Shown: positions 1 to 9,582, counted from the stretch's first letter. The stretch: 64,000 bases of DNA from Sphingomonas faeni (GCF_023195535.1 NZ_JALPNF010000002.1:124001-188000); one strand, 5' to 3'. Numbers and translations are program-made. The notes: a model not told the origin generated them from the letters alone.

Positions 1-1223
1 AGATGCACGGCGCGACGTTGCTCGATGCCGACGATAAGCCGCTGCGCCCCGCGATCCTGTGGAACGACGGGCGTTGCTTTGCCGAATGCGAGGCACTCGA
101 ACGCGCCGTCCCCGATCTGCGCAAAATCTCGGGCAACATCGCGATGCCCGGCTTCACCGCGCCAAAGCTGCTCTGGGTCCGCGAGCATGAGCCTGAGGTC
201 TTCGCGAAGATCGCCACGGTGCTGTTGCCGAAGGACTATGTCCGGCTGCTGATGACCGGCGACAAGGCGTCGGACCTGTCCGACAGCGCCGGCACCTTGT
301 GGCTCGACGTCGGCGGCCGCTGCTGGAGCGACGAGATCCTCACCGCCTGCGGACTGACGCAGGCGCAGATGCCGGCGTTGTTCGAAGGGTCGGCGATCAC
401 CGGCGCGCTGACCGCCGAAGTCGCCGAACTCTGGGGCATGCCGCAGGTGCCGGTCGCGGCAGGCGGCAGCGACAATGCAGCAGGCGCGGTCGGCGTCGGG
501 GTGGTCAAGGATGGCGATGCGCTGTTGTCGCTCGGCACGTCTGGCGTGATCTTCGTCGCGACCAAGGATTTCCGCCCGAATCCGGCGCGCGCGGTCCACG
601 CCTTCTGTCATGCGCTACCCGGCATGTGGCACCAGATGTCGGTCCACCTTTCGGCCGCGTCCTGCATCGACTGGGTCGCACGGATCACCGGTGCCGCCGG
701 TGCCGCCGACCTGTTCGCGCGCGCCGAGGCCGCCGGCCCCGCCAGTGGCCCCGAGATCTTCCTCCCCTATCTCTCGGGCGAGCGCACGCCGCACAACGAT
801 GCGGAGGTTCGCGGCGCGTTCCTGCGCCTCGACAACGACACCGACGCCGGCCGCCTCTCGCAGGCGGTGCTGGAAGGCGTGGCGTTCGCGCTCGCCGACG
901 GTCTCGACGTATTGCGTGAGGCCGGCACGACGGTCGAGCGCCTCGCGGTGATCGGCGGCGGCGCCCGCTCGCGCTATTGGGGCCAGGTGATCGCTGCGGC
1001 GATGGAGGTCGAACTCGTCTACCTCCAGGGCGGCGAGGTCGGCCCCGCGCTCGGTGCCGCGCGGCTCGCGCAGCTCGGCGTCGACGGCGGCGATCCCGCC
1101 GACATCTGCGTCGCGCCCCCCGTCTCGCACACCATCGTCCCCGACCCTGCCCTCGTCTCGGCGCTCGCCGAGAAGAAGGCCGCGTTCCGCCAAGCCTATT
1201 CCCGCATCACCCCCAAATCGTAG
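1..1223 (+). CDS. xylB: Xylulokinase, 5'-truncated by window edge
   Basis: Phosphorylates D-xylulose to xylulose 5-phosphate with ATP in the cytoplasm, the second step of the isomerase route of xylose catabolism. The window opens at the family's conserved SGQMHG region, so roughly 75-80 N-terminal residues lie upstream; 406 residues are visible against about 485 usual. Visible landmarks are RPAILWNDGR near the start, GGSDNAAGAVGVG at about residue 153, and the C-terminal FGGY-family glycine motif GGGARSRYWGQ at about 317. The downstream xylose isomerase starts 10 bases after the stop, so the two form a xylBA operon. No regulator or transporter for xylose is visible here. The family call is firm; the real start cannot be placed. 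Confidence 0.93.
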   Translation, partial: MHGATLLDADDKPLRPAILWNDGRCFAECEALERAVPDLRKISGNIAMPGFTAPKLLWVREHEPEVFAKIATVLLPKDYVRLLMTGDKASDLSDSAGTLWLDVGGRCWSDEILTACGLTQAQMPALFEGSAITGALTAEVAELWGMPQVPVAAGGSDNAAGAVGVGVVKDGDALLSLGTSGVIFVATKDFRPNPARAVHAFCHALPGMWHQMSVHLSAASCIDWVARITGAAGAADLFARAEAAGPASGPEIFLPYLSGERTPHNDAEVRGAFLRLDNDTDAGRLSQAVLEGVAFALADGLDVLREAGTTVERLAVIGGGARSRYWGQVIAAAMEVELVYLQGGEVGPALGAARLAQLGVDGGDPADICVAPPVSHTIVPDPALVSALAEKKAAFRQAYSRITPKS

Positions 1224-1232
1224 GAAGCTTTG

Positions 1233-2540
1233 ATGTCCGACTTCTTCGCCGATATCCCCCAGATCAAATATGAGGGCCCCGACAGCACCAACGAGCTGGC
1301 GTACCGCTTCTACGACAAGGACAAGTTGGTCCTCGGCAAGCGCATGGAGGATCACCTCCGCTTTGCCGCATGCTTCTGGCACACCTTCTGCTGGCCCGGC
1401 TCCGACGTGTTCGGCGGCGGCACGTTCGATCGCCCGTGGCACCGCGGCGCCAACGACAGCGCAGCGGCCGCGATGAAGCGCGAGGTCGCGTTCGAGTTCT
1501 TCAAGACGCTCGACGTGCCCTATTACTGCTTCCACGACGTCGACGTGATGGCCGACGCCGCCAACATCAGCGAGCATCGCAAGTTCTTCGCCGAAGCCGT
1601 CGACCATCTCGAACAGCTCCAGGCCGCATCGGGGCGGAAACTCCTCTGGGGCACCGCCAACCTGTTCAGCCACCCGCGCTTTGCCGCCGGCGGCGCGACC
1701 AACCCCGATCCGGAAGTGTTCGCGTTCGGCGCGATGCAGGTCCGCGATGCGCTCGAGGCGACGCATCGTCTCGGTGGCCAGAACTACGTGCTCTGGGGCG
1801 GTCGCGAGGGTTACGAGACGCTGCTCAACACCGACATGAAGCGCGAGCTCGACAATTTCGGCCGTTTCCTGAGCCTGGTGGTCGAGCACAAGCACAAGAT
1901 CGGCTTCACCGGCACGATCCTGATCGAGCCGAAGCCGTTCGAGCCGACCAAGCACCAGTACGACTTCGACACCGCGACGGTGTACGGCTTCCTCAAGCGC
2001 TATGGCTTGGAGAACGAGGTCAAGGTCAACATCGAGGCGAACCACGCGACGCTCGCCAGCCACACGTTCGAGCATGAGATCGCGACCGCTGCGGCGCTTG
2101 GCATCTTCGGCTCGATCGACGCCAACCGCGGCGATCCGCAGAATGGCTGGGATACCGATCAATTCCCGAACTCGGTCGAGGAACTCACGCTCGCCAATCT
2201 CGAGATCATCCGCGCGGGCGGGTTCACCACCGGCGGCTTCAACTTCGATGCCAAGGTGCGGCGCCAGAGCATGGACCCGGCCGACCTGTTCTACGGTCAT
2301 GTCGGCGCGATCGACGTCGTCGCGAAGGGCCTGCTCAACGCCGCCAAGCTGATCGAAGACGGCCGCATCGATGCGATCAAGACCAAGCGCTATGCCGGCT
2401 GGGACGGTGAATTCGGCGGCGCGATCGGCGGGCTCGACTTGGCGGGGATCGCCGACCTCGCGATCGAGCGCGGCATCGATCCGAAGCCGGTCTCCGGCCA
2501 GCAGGAGCGGATCGAAAACCTAATCAACCGCGTCCTCTAA
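1233..2540 (+). CDS. xylA: Xylose isomerase
   Basis: Converts D-xylose to D-xylulose; metal-dependent TIM-barrel enzyme of about 435 residues, the normal length of the group II type. Visible family motifs include [10 protein letters not shown] near residue 190, [16 protein letters not shown] near 230 (metal-binding glutamate region), [16 protein letters not shown] near 270 and [17 protein letters not shown] near 295. The ATG at 1233 is preferred because AGGAAG lies 6 bases upstream; an in-frame TTG at 1230 would add one residue. It follows xylB closely and ends just before the convergent histidine kinase gene. Confidence 0.97.
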   Translation: MSDFFADIPQIKYEGPDSTNELAYRFYDKDKLVLGKRMEDHLRFAACFWHTFCWPGSDVFGGGTFDRPWHRGANDSAAAAMKREVAFEFFKTLDVPYYCFHDVDVMADAANISEHRKFFAEAVDHLEQLQAASGRKLLWGTANLFSHPRFAAGGATNPDPEVFAFGAMQVRDALEATHRLGGQNYVLWGGREGYETLLNTDMKRELDNFGRFLSLVVEHKHKIGFTGTILIEPKPFEPTKHQYDFDTATVYGFLKRYGLENEVKVNIEANHATLASHTFEHEIATAAALGIFGSIDANRGDPQNGWDTDQFPNSVEELTLANLEIIRAGGFTTGGFNFDAKVRRQSMDPADLFYGHVGAIDVVAKGLLNAAKLIEDGRIDAIKTKRYAGWDGEFGGAIGGLDLAGIADLAIERGIDPKPVSGQQERIENLINRVL

Positions 2541-2570
2541 GCGAACGCTAAACCGCACCCGTCGGGCACG

Positions 2571-4019
2571 TCATGCGTTGCCCGGCGGGACCTGAACCGT
2601 ACCGTCCGATGGCGCGAATTGCAGGATGATCGCCGTGCCCCGGTCCGCGTCGACGAACCCGACGGTAGCGTTGAGACGCGCCGCGGCCGACTTTACGATC
2701 GCCAGGCCGAGGCCGGTGCCCTCGGGATTGCCGACGACCCCGGTCGCGGTACCGAGGCGGACGAAGCGGCCAAAGGCTTTTTCCCGGTGCTCGGGCGCGA
2801 TCCCCGGCCCATCGTCGGCGACGACGATCGCCAGTCCGTCCGGTGTGTCGCGCAGCGCGATCCACACCGTCCCACCCTCGCGATTGTAGCGGATACCGTT
2901 GTCGATCAGGTTCGAGACGATCTCGAATACCAGGGTCCGATGGCCCGCCACGACGTAGCGGCGATCGTCGTCGCTCTCGAGCACGAGGTCGACGCCCGCA
3001 CGGATCGCGGTGTTGATCTGGCGGGCGATGACCGCGCTCGCGACTTCACGCAGGTCAACCGCCTCGAGCGGGGCGGATACGCCGGCCTCCTCCGCACGCG
3101 CCAGCGCGAGCAACTGCGTTACCAGACGTTCGAGCCGGACCGCGACGTCGGCGATCTCGTCGAGCGCCTCGCGGCGTTCGGCGTCGGAGCCGCGGCGAGC
3201 GAGGGCGACCTGGACCTTCAGCACCGACAACGGCGTGCGCATCTGGTGCGAGGCGTCGGCGGTGAAGCGGCGGACGCCGACCGTGGCGGTGTCGAGCTGC
3301 GCCAGAAGCCGGTCGAACGCACCGGCGAGCGGGCGGAGTTCGCTGGGGAGCGGCCCCGTGTCGAGCGGCGAGAAATCGGGGCGCGCGCGCTCGTCTCGGG
3401 CCTCCACCGCGCCGCGTAGTCTGGCCAGTGGTCGCAATGACCAGCCGAGCGCAGGCCTGAGCAGCAGTGCGGCGGCCCCGACGAGAACGCATTCGCCGAT
3501 CAGCAACGCGAGCATCAGCCGGCGGGTGAGCGCACCGCGGTTGTCGAGCGTCTCGGCGATCTGGACGATGACGGGCTTGTCGATCCGCGGGAGCGAGCGG
3601 CGGACTTCGGCGATGCGGATCTTCTGGTCGCGGTAGCGCGCGAAACGATAGCGCGGCACGTCGATCGCGAGCGTCGCGGGATCGGGCGCGGGCAAGTCCG
3701 CATAGCCGGTCAGCAGGTCGTTCCCCACGGCCACGCGGTAATAGACGTTGTCGCGCTCGGTGTTCTCCAGCATCCCGAACGCGGCGGCGGGCAGGTCGAG
3801 CGTCACCTCGCCGCGCTCGACCTGCACCGTCTCCGCGATCGCGCCTAGCGCCCCGCCGAGCACGCGGTCGTTGGTGCGGCGGACGACGTCGGCGATCAGC
3901 GTAGCGCCGACCACGCCGATCAGGATCGCCGCCGCCAGCAACGGTCCGAGCACCGCAACCAGCAGCCGGGTGCGCAGCGCTGGCGTACCCCGATCGGTAG
4001 CTACGGTCTCAGCCGGCAT
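2571..4019 (-). CDS. Sensor histidine kinase, TctE-like
   Basis: Inner-membrane sensor kinase of a two-component system, 482 residues. A first membrane segment lies at about residues 15-38, a periplasmic sensor domain follows, and a second membrane segment lies around 165-185. The phosphoacceptor histidine is in ASHQMRTPL. The ATPase domain shows the N box (NLIDNGIRYN), DDGPGI and GTGLGLAIVKS. The start at 4019 overlaps the response-regulator stop by 11 bases, which indicates translational coupling; longer upstream starts would run deep into that gene. Short periplasmic-sensor kinases of the TctE/QseC type next to tricarboxylate transport genes usually sense the transported substrate. The citrate/tricarboxylate assignment is inferred from the divergent neighbours. 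Confidence 0.87.
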   Translation of the reverse strand: MPAETVATDRGTPALRTRLLVAVLGPLLAAAILIGVVGATLIADVVRRTNDRVLGGALGAIAETVQVERGEVTLDLPAAAFGMLENTERDNVYYRVAVGNDLLTGYADLPAPDPATLAIDVPRYRFARYRDQKIRIAEVRRSLPRIDKPVIVQIAETLDNRGALTRRLMLALLIGECVLVGAAALLLRPALGWSLRPLARLRGAVEARDERARPDFSPLDTGPLPSELRPLAGAFDRLLAQLDTATVGVRRFTADASHQMRTPLSVLKVQVALARRGSDAERREALDEIADVAVRLERLVTQLLALARAEEAGVSAPLEAVDLREVASAVIARQINTAIRAGVDLVLESDDDRRYVVAGHRTLVFEIVSNLIDNGIRYNREGGTVWIALRDTPDGLAIVVADDGPGIAPEHREKAFGRFVRLGTATGVVGNPEGTGLGLAIVKSAAARLNATVGFVDADRGTAIILQFAPSDGTVQVPPGNA

Positions 4020-4674
4020 CGAGCATGTAGCCGACGCCGCGGACTGTGCGGATGCCCGGGCCGTCCGGCGCGAGCTTGGTCCGCAGGCGGGTGACATGGA
4101 CCTCGATCGCATTGTCGCCGACCGGCTCGTCGAACCCGAACACCTCGCCGATCAGCAACGCGCGGGGCACCACGCGGCCTGCGCGCGTCGCGAGCGCCTC
4201 CAGCACCGCGCGCTCGCGGCGGCGCAGGTCTAGCGCGCGGCCTGCGATGTCGGCATCGCCGGTCGAGCGGTTGATCGTCAGCGTACCGACGCTGAGCACC
4301 GGCAGCGGATCGCCACCCCGCCGCCGCCCGAGTGCGCGCACCCGCGCCTCCAGTTCCTCGGGCTCGAACGGTTTGCGCAGATAGTCGTCGGCGCCGAGAT
4401 CGAGCCCGCGCACCCGGTCGTCGAGCGCATCGCGCGCAGTCAGCATCAGTACGGGGACACGTTCGCCACGCCGCCGCAATGTCTCCAGCACGGCGAAACC
4501 GTCGATGCCGGGCAGGCCGACGTCGAGGATTACCAGCGCATAGGGCTCCCCCGCGACCACCGACAGCGCGTCCTCGCCGGTCGCCACGTGATCGACCGCA
4601 TTGCCACCCGCGCGCAGCAACGCGCCGATGCTGCGCGCGAGCGCGGCGTCGTCCTCGATCACCAGGATGCGCAT
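4009..4674 (-). CDS. OmpR-family response regulator, TctD-like
   Basis: DNA-binding response regulator of 221 residues. The N-terminal receiver domain shows the acidic pair in VIEDD, the phosphorylated aspartate in VILDVGLPGIDG and the conserved lysine in YLRKPF. The C-terminal winged helix shows the family ending DNAIEVHVTRLRTKL then RTVRGVGYML. The start is set at the ATG of MRILVIEDD; the longer open frame upstream has no family similarity and would cross the divergent promoter region. It is cotranscribed with the histidine kinase and divergent from the solute-binding protein gene 91 bases away, so that gap probably carries its operator. Its likely target is the 4766-9582 transport operon. 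Confidence 0.92.
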   Translation of the reverse strand: MRILVIEDDAALARSIGALLRAGGNAVDHVATGEDALSVVAGEPYALVILDVGLPGIDGFAVLETLRRRGERVPVLMLTARDALDDRVRGLDLGADDYLRKPFEPEELEARVRALGRRRGGDPLPVLSVGTLTINRSTGDADIAGRALDLRRRERAVLEALATRAGRVVPRALLIGEVFGFDEPVGDNAIEVHVTRLRTKLAPDGPGIRTVRGVGYMLDAG

Positions 4675-4765
4675 CGAAACCCGTGAAAGGTTGGTGACAG
4701 CTTCAATTCGTACTCCACCCCTGCAGTCTATCCGAACACAGAGACGGAAGGCGAGGAGAGTGATG

Positions 4766-5845
4766 ATGGCACGAATTTTTCTGAAGATCGCATTGCTGGC
4801 TACGAGCTTCACCGCGACCGCCGTCGTGGCGCAACGCCCGGCCGGCTATCCGCGATCCTACGACCAGCTGATCGACGAGGCGCGCGCCGAGCGACAGGTG
4901 CGAATCTACGGCAATGCCGATCGCGCCGAGTTGCTGCCGGTCGTCGCGGCGTTCCGGAAGCGCTTTCCGGGGATCACCGTGCTGTACGCGGACCTCGGCT
5001 CGACCGAGATGTATCGCCGCTTCGTCACCGAGACGCGCGCCAGGAAACTCTCCGCCGATCTCGTCTGGTCGTCGGCGATGGACCTGCAGGTCAAGCTGAT
5101 CAACGACGGCTTCGCGCAGGGCTATGCGAGCCCCGAAAAGCCCGCGCTGCCGCCGGTGTCGCTGTGGAAGAACATTGGCTTCGGCGTCACCGCGGAGCCG
5201 ATCGGGATGGTCTATAACAAGCGTCTGGTGCCGCCTGTACAGGTGCCACGCACGCATGCCGCGCTGGAAACCTGGCTGCGGCGGAACGCGGCAACGCTGA
5301 CCGGCCGCGTCACGACGTTCGACCCGGCGCGCTCCAATGTCGGCTATCTGTACCTGACGGAGGACCTAGCCATCACGCGCGACACACGCTCGTTGCTGGA
5401 GGCGATCGCCGCGACCAAGCCCGTGCTGTCGCAGACCAGCGAGCCGATGCTGCGCGGGGTCGCCGAGGGGCGGCAGGCGATCGCGTACAACGTCATCGGC
5501 TCCTACGCGCTGGAACGTGCGCGGACCGACCCGCGGATCGGCGTCGCGTTCCTCCAGGACTACACGATCGTCACGTCGCGGATCGCGTTCATCGCGCGCG
5601 AGGCGGCGCACCCGGCGGCTGCCAAGCTGTTCCTCGATTTCCTGCTGTCGCGCGAGGGCCAGTCGCTGCTCGCCAAGCGCAGCCTGTGGCCGGTCCGCAC
5701 CGACGTTTCCGCCCGCCGCCTTCCCACCGCGCAGGCCCGGCCGATCCGCGTGGGCCCGCAACTTCTCGTCAACCTCGACCGCGTCAAGCGCCAGCGTTTC
5801 CTGCGCGACTGGACCGCGATTCTCGCCACCGGAGCCCAAAAATGA
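4766..5845 (+). CDS. Extracellular solute-binding protein without ABC partners
   Basis: Periplasmic binding protein of the iron/2-aminoethylphosphonate-like ABC class (type 2 fold), about 359 residues. A signal peptide covers the first 22-24 residues (hydrophobic core after MARIFLKIALL, ending AVVAQ). The mature region has the family features SADLVWSSAMD and a GMVYNKRL strand. The ATG at 4766 lies 7 bases after AGGAG; an ATG at 4763 is also possible. Its stop overlaps the porin start as ATGA. No permease or ATPase gene is present, so it may deliver substrate to the CitMHS carrier or act as a periplasmic ligand sensor for the divergent kinase; both roles are inference. Confidence 0.83.
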   Translation: MARIFLKIALLATSFTATAVVAQRPAGYPRSYDQLIDEARAERQVRIYGNADRAELLPVVAAFRKRFPGITVLYADLGSTEMYRRFVTETRARKLSADLVWSSAMDLQVKLINDGFAQGYASPEKPALPPVSLWKNIGFGVTAEPIGMVYNKRLVPPVQVPRTHAALETWLRRNAATLTGRVTTFDPARSNVGYLYLTEDLAITRDTRSLLEAIAATKPVLSQTSEPMLRGVAEGRQAIAYNVIGSYALERARTDPRIGVAFLQDYTIVTSRIAFIAREAAHPAAAKLFLDFLLSREGQSLLAKRSLWPVRTDVSARRLPTAQARPIRVGPQLLVNLDRVKRQRFLRDWTAILATGAQK

Positions 5846-7323
5846 CTCTCTTCCGTACCGGGTGCGCCGCACTCGCCTTGATTGCAGCAACCCCGGCACT
5901 CGCGCAGACTCCGAGCGACGCAGACCTCGCCGCGCTCGTACGAGCGCAGGCTGCCGAGATCGCCGCGCTGAAGTCGCGGCTGGACCGGCTGGAGAACAAC
6001 GCCGCCGTCGCGCAAGCATCCGCTCCGGTCGCGCCGTTGCAGCCAGCACCGCAGGCGGTCGCGCAGACCACCGAACCGCGCCGCACGGTGCCGTTCGCGC
6101 CGCAGCTCGCGCCCCCTGGCCCGGCCGATCGCAGCGTCGCGCAGGCGGTCGCCGCGCGCGACAATCCATCGGGCGTGACCACCGAATGGGGCGCCGGCCT
6201 GCCCGTTTTCCACTCGGCGGACGGCGTCTACACGTTCAAGCCGCGCGGCCGCATCCTGACCGACGTCAGCTCCAGCTTCGGCTCCAAATACGACGGTCGC
6301 AACATCACCACGACGGGCATGCGCGCGTTGCGCCTCGGGCTCGAAGGCGGCGTCGGCACGCATTTCTTCTACCAGTTCGAGAGCGACTTCTCGGAGAACG
6401 AGGTCGACGTCGTCACCGCGTTCGTCGGCTGGCGCAACAAGATCAAGCCCGGCCTCGATTACGACGTCCGCGCCGGTCACCTGTTCAACGACCGCAGCTT
6501 CGAGGGCTCGACGGGCTCGGATTCGACGCCGTTCCTCGAACGCTCCACCGTCTCGACTGCGATCATCCCACAGCGTGGCTTCTACGGCATCGGCGTGATG
6601 CCGCGCATCTTCTGGAAGACCGGCCACGCGTCGGTGACGGTAACCGGCGACCGGATCGACGGCACGCAGACGGTCGGCGACAGCCGCACGGTGCTCGGCC
6701 GCGCCCACTGGAACCCGATCAAGTCCGATACCGGCGTGCTCCACATCGGCGCTTGGGGCTTCGACGAATCGCTGTCGTCCGTGGCCGGCACGCTGACGCG
6801 CAACACCGTGATCGGCGGCCGCTTCAACGGTGCGCTCCGCGTGTCGACCGGGCCGTTGATCGGCGGCACCGGCACGACCGGCTACGGCGTCGAGCTCGGC
6901 GGCTATCGCGGGCCGTTGTGGGTGATGGGCGAAGCGGGCCGCCGTAACGCGCGGCTCGACGGCGGGCGTCCCGATTTCGTCAGCAAGGCGTGGAGCGTCT
7001 CGGGCGGGCTGTTCCTGACCGGCGACCTGCCGCCGTACAATCCGCGGCTCGGCAGCTTCGGCCAGCCCAAGGTGTTGAAGCCCACGTTCGACGGCGGTGT
7101 CGGCGCGATCGAACTGACCGCGCGCTACGAAAGCCTCGATTTTGACAATCTGCTGACTGGCGGCGACGGTTGGGCGGCGACTGTAGGCGTCAACTGGTAC
7201 CTCAACAGCTTCACCCGCTTCCAGGTGAACGCAATCCAGTGGAACACCGACAACCGCGCCGGCGACTATGTCGGCAACGACAGCGGCCAGACGGTGAGCG
7301 CCCGTGTCGGCGTGACGTTCTGA
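5842..7323 (+). CDS. OprO/OprP-family outer-membrane porin
   Basis: Predicted outer-membrane beta-barrel channel of 493 residues. It has a signal peptide (MTLFRTGCAALALIAATPALAQ), then a short coiled coil (AEIAALKSRLDRLENN) typical of the trimeric phosphate-selective porin O/P family, a Pro/Ala-rich linker, and a long region rich in alternating aromatic strands. It ends VGVTF, a terminal phenylalanine expected for outer-membrane insertion. The ATG overlaps the upstream stop by 4 bases, so the genes are coupled. Substrate is not readable; members of this family serve phosphate, pyrophosphate or organic acids. The operon context favours an organic acid such as citrate. Confidence 0.85.
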   Translation: MTLFRTGCAALALIAATPALAQTPSDADLAALVRAQAAEIAALKSRLDRLENNAAVAQASAPVAPLQPAPQAVAQTTEPRRTVPFAPQLAPPGPADRSVAQAVAARDNPSGVTTEWGAGLPVFHSADGVYTFKPRGRILTDVSSSFGSKYDGRNITTTGMRALRLGLEGGVGTHFFYQFESDFSENEVDVVTAFVGWRNKIKPGLDYDVRAGHLFNDRSFEGSTGSDSTPFLERSTVSTAIIPQRGFYGIGVMPRIFWKTGHASVTVTGDRIDGTQTVGDSRTVLGRAHWNPIKSDTGVLHIGAWGFDESLSSVAGTLTRNTVIGGRFNGALRVSTGPLIGGTGTTGYGVELGGYRGPLWVMGEAGRRNARLDGGRPDFVSKAWSVSGGLFLTGDLPPYNPRLGSFGQPKVLKPTFDGGVGAIELTARYESLDFDNLLTGGDGWAATVGVNWYLNSFTRFQVNAIQWNTDNRAGDYVGNDSGQTVSARVGVTF

Positions 7324-7368
7324 TGCTGGCCGGAATGTGCTCTGCCACGGCGACCCGCCCCCAACGCT

Positions 7369-7453
7369 CCGTCATCCTGACGAAAGTCAGGACCCAGAGC
7401 CACGCAGCACTGCACCCTGTAATCCTGGGTCCTGACTTTCGTCAGGATGACGG
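7369..7453. repeat. Paired-hairpin intergenic repeat, family A copy 1
   Basis: A near-perfect inverted repeat with arms of about 26 bases reading GTCATCCTGACGAAAGTCAG and its complement, separated by about 28 bases. Each arm also folds on itself through CTGACGAAAGTCAG. A second copy lies at 50254-50335 with the same arms and a different centre. It sits between the porin and the CitMHS gene, inside what is otherwise one operon. Confidence 0.9.
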
Positions 7454-7461
7454 CGTGTTTG

Positions 7462-7530
7462 TGACGACGTCCGCGATGGCGTCCGCGACGACGTCCACGA
7501 CGGCGATGGCGATGGCGATGGCGACAGCGC
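7462..7530. repeat. Short imperfect microrepeat (GATGGC / GACGACGTCC)
   Basis: Consecutive imperfect units: GACGACGTCC and GCGATGGC variants, ending in four tandem GGCGATGGC-type hexamers and octamers. It fills the space between the family A repeat and the CitMHS gene. It is too short and irregular for CRISPR and looks like slipped-strand expansion. Confidence 0.6.
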
Positions 7531-7580
7531 CTGCCACCGCCCCCACCCCCCTTTTTCACGCCCTTTCCTAGGACGATGCG

Positions 7581-8882
7581 ATGAACCTTGCCCTGCTCGG
7601 CTTCCTGATGGTGGCCACGTTCATGACGTTGATCATGACCAAGAAGATGACGCCGCTGGTCGCGCTCATCGTGATCCCGTCGCTCTTCGGCGTGTTCGCG
7701 GGCGAGGCCGCGGGCCTCGGCCCGATGATGATCGACGGCATCAAGAACCTCGCGCCGACCGGCGTCATGCTGCTGTTCGCGATCCTGTTCTTCTCGACGA
7801 TGACCGACACGGGGCTCTTCGATCCGCTGGTCGGACGGCTGATCCGGATGGTCCACGGCGATCCGATGCGCATCCTGATCGGCACGGTCGTGCTGTGTGC
7901 GCTCGTCAGCCTCGATGGCGACGGCTCGACCACCTACATCATCACGATCGCCGCGCTGCTGCCGCTCTACAAGCGCTTCAACATGAACCGGCTGTACCTG
8001 GTCTGCCTGTTGATGACGACGAGCGGGATCATGAACCTGACGCCGTGGGGCGGGCCGACCGCGCGCGCAGCGAGTGCACTGAAATTTGACCCCGCCACGC
8101 TGTTCCTGCCGTTGATCCCCGGCATGATCGCGGGGCTCGCCTTCCTGATCGGCCTCGCCGTGTATTTCGGGCGTAAGGAGCGCGTCCGGATGCGTGAAGC
8201 GGGCATTACCGCAGACATCGAGTTCACCGGCATGGCCGTCTCGCAATATCCCGAAGCACGTCGTCCCAAGCTAATCTGGTTCAACGCCGCGCTCGTCGTC
8301 ACGCTGCTGACGTTGCTGGTCTGGGGCATCCTGCCGCTGTCGGTGCTGATGATGCTGGCGTTCGCGATCGCGATGATCGTCAACTATCCCGGCGTCGCCG
8401 ACCAGAAGGAGCGCATCTCCGCCCATGCCGGCAACGTGCTGGCGGTGGTGTCACTGATCTTCGCGGCAGGTATCTTCACCGGGATCCTCGGCGGCACCGG
8501 CATGGTCGAGGCAATGAGCAAGGCCGTCGTCGGCGTAATCCCGCCCGCGCTCGGGCCGTACATGGCGCCGATCACCGCAGTGCTGAGCATGCCGGCCACC
8601 TTCTTCATCTCGAACGACGCGTTCTATTTCGGAATGCTGCCGATCCTGGCGGAGGCCGGCGCGCATTACGGCGTCGCCCCCGAAGCGATCGCGCGCGCGT
8701 CGCTGATGGGCCAGCCGGTTCACCTGCTCAGCCCGCTGGTGCCGTCGACCTATCTGCTGGTCAGCCTGGTCGGCATCGACCTCGCCGATCACCAGCGCTT
8801 CACGCTCGTGCCGGCCATCGCCGTCTGCACTGTGATGACGCTGGTCGGGATGATCGCGCTCGCCTTCCCGTTCGTCGCCTGA
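7581..8882 (+). CDS. CitMHS-family citrate:H+ symporter
   Basis: Inner-membrane secondary transporter of 433 residues, the size of the CitMHS (metal-citrate:proton symporter) family, with about 11-12 hydrophobic segments. Family-like stretches are LVSLDGDGSTTYIITIAALL, MNLTPWGGPTARAASAL and FFISNDAFYFGMLPILAE. It lies 257 bases after the porin with a hairpin repeat between them, and is followed closely by an alpha/beta hydrolase. Together with the TctDE-like regulators this points to uptake of citrate, probably as a divalent-metal complex. The exact metal and substrate cannot be read. Confidence 0.9.
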   Translation: MNLALLGFLMVATFMTLIMTKKMTPLVALIVIPSLFGVFAGEAAGLGPMMIDGIKNLAPTGVMLLFAILFFSTMTDTGLFDPLVGRLIRMVHGDPMRILIGTVVLCALVSLDGDGSTTYIITIAALLPLYKRFNMNRLYLVCLLMTTSGIMNLTPWGGPTARAASALKFDPATLFLPLIPGMIAGLAFLIGLAVYFGRKERVRMREAGITADIEFTGMAVSQYPEARRPKLIWFNAALVVTLLTLLVWGILPLSVLMMLAFAIAMIVNYPGVADQKERISAHAGNVLAVVSLIFAAGIFTGILGGTGMVEAMSKAVVGVIPPALGPYMAPITAVLSMPATFFISNDAFYFGMLPILAEAGAHYGVAPEAIARASLMGQPVHLLSPLVPSTYLLVSLVGIDLADHQRFTLVPAIAVCTVMTLVGMIALAFPFVA

Positions 8883-8922
8883 CGTGAGCATCCCCGCAAC
8901 CCGCCGCTACCGGAGATTTCGC

Positions 8923-9582
8923 ATGGTCCGACCGCGTACACCGTTGATGCTGCTCCCCGCGATGGGCTGCGACGGGCAATTATGGGCACGGCAGATCGTC
9001 GACCTCGCCGCCGTCGCGCAGGTCGAGTTCGGCGACCTGTCGCAGGACGATACGCTGTCGGCGATGGCCGCGCGGGTGCTCGCCGCCGCACCGCCGCGGT
9101 TCGCGGTCGCCGGCGTCAGCCTCGGCGGCTACGTCGCGATGGAGATGGTCCGCCAGGCCCCCGACCGGATCGAGCGGATCGCGCTGTTCGGGACGCGCGG
9201 GTCGATGGACGTCCGTCCGCGTACCGTCGCAGGGCAAGGCATGCTCGCCACCGCACCGCACGCCGATCCGCTGCTCAGCGCGATCGTCAGCGGTCCCGCG
9301 CAGGCGATGGCCGACCGCGTCGGGCCCGTGGTGTTCGAACGCCAGCAACGCGCGCTGCTAGCCCGGCCCGACATCAGCGAGGCGATCGCCGCGATCCACG
9401 TGCCTACGCTGGTCGCGGTCGGCGATCGCGACCGGATCTGCACCCCCGACGACGCGCTGTCGCTGAGCTTGCGGATTCCGGGCGCACGCTTCCATCTGCT
9501 GCGCGGTTGCGGCCACCTGTCTCCGCTCGAACGCCCCGGCGAGGTCACTGCAGTTCTACGCGACTGGCTCAGGCCACGCTGA
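8923..9582 (+). CDS. Alpha/beta hydrolase
   Basis: Cytoplasmic alpha/beta-hydrolase-fold protein of about 219 residues. It shows the nucleophile elbow GVSLGGYVAM (serine near residue 73), an acid-loop aspartate in VAVGDRDRICTPDDA and the catalytic histidine in GCGHLSPLERP. The ATG at 8923 has GGAG about 7 bases upstream; a GTG at 8884, directly after the transporter stop, would add 13 residues. It is the last gene of the probable citrate operon. Its substrate is unknown; a role in hydrolysing an ester of the imported acid is only a guess. Confidence 0.8.
   Translation: MVRPRTPLMLLPAMGCDGQLWARQIVDLAAVAQVEFGDLSQDDTLSAMAARVLAAAPPRFAVAGVSLGGYVAMEMVRQAPDRIERIALFGTRGSMDVRPRTVAGQGMLATAPHADPLLSAIVSGPAQAMADRVGPVVFERQQRALLARPDISEAIAAIHVPTLVAVGDRDRICTPDDALSLSLRIPGARFHLLRGCGHLSPLERPGEVTAVLRDWLRPR

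Noticed and set aside
615..2300. Long open frame on the minus strand opposite xylB and xylA
   Set aside because: It is antisense to two firm sugar-catabolism genes; its Arg/Glu/Val-rich composition is that of a shadow frame in high-GC DNA.
7462..7530. Tandem-looking units as a possible CRISPR array
   Set aside because: Units are only 6-10 bases, imperfect and without spacers or cas genes.
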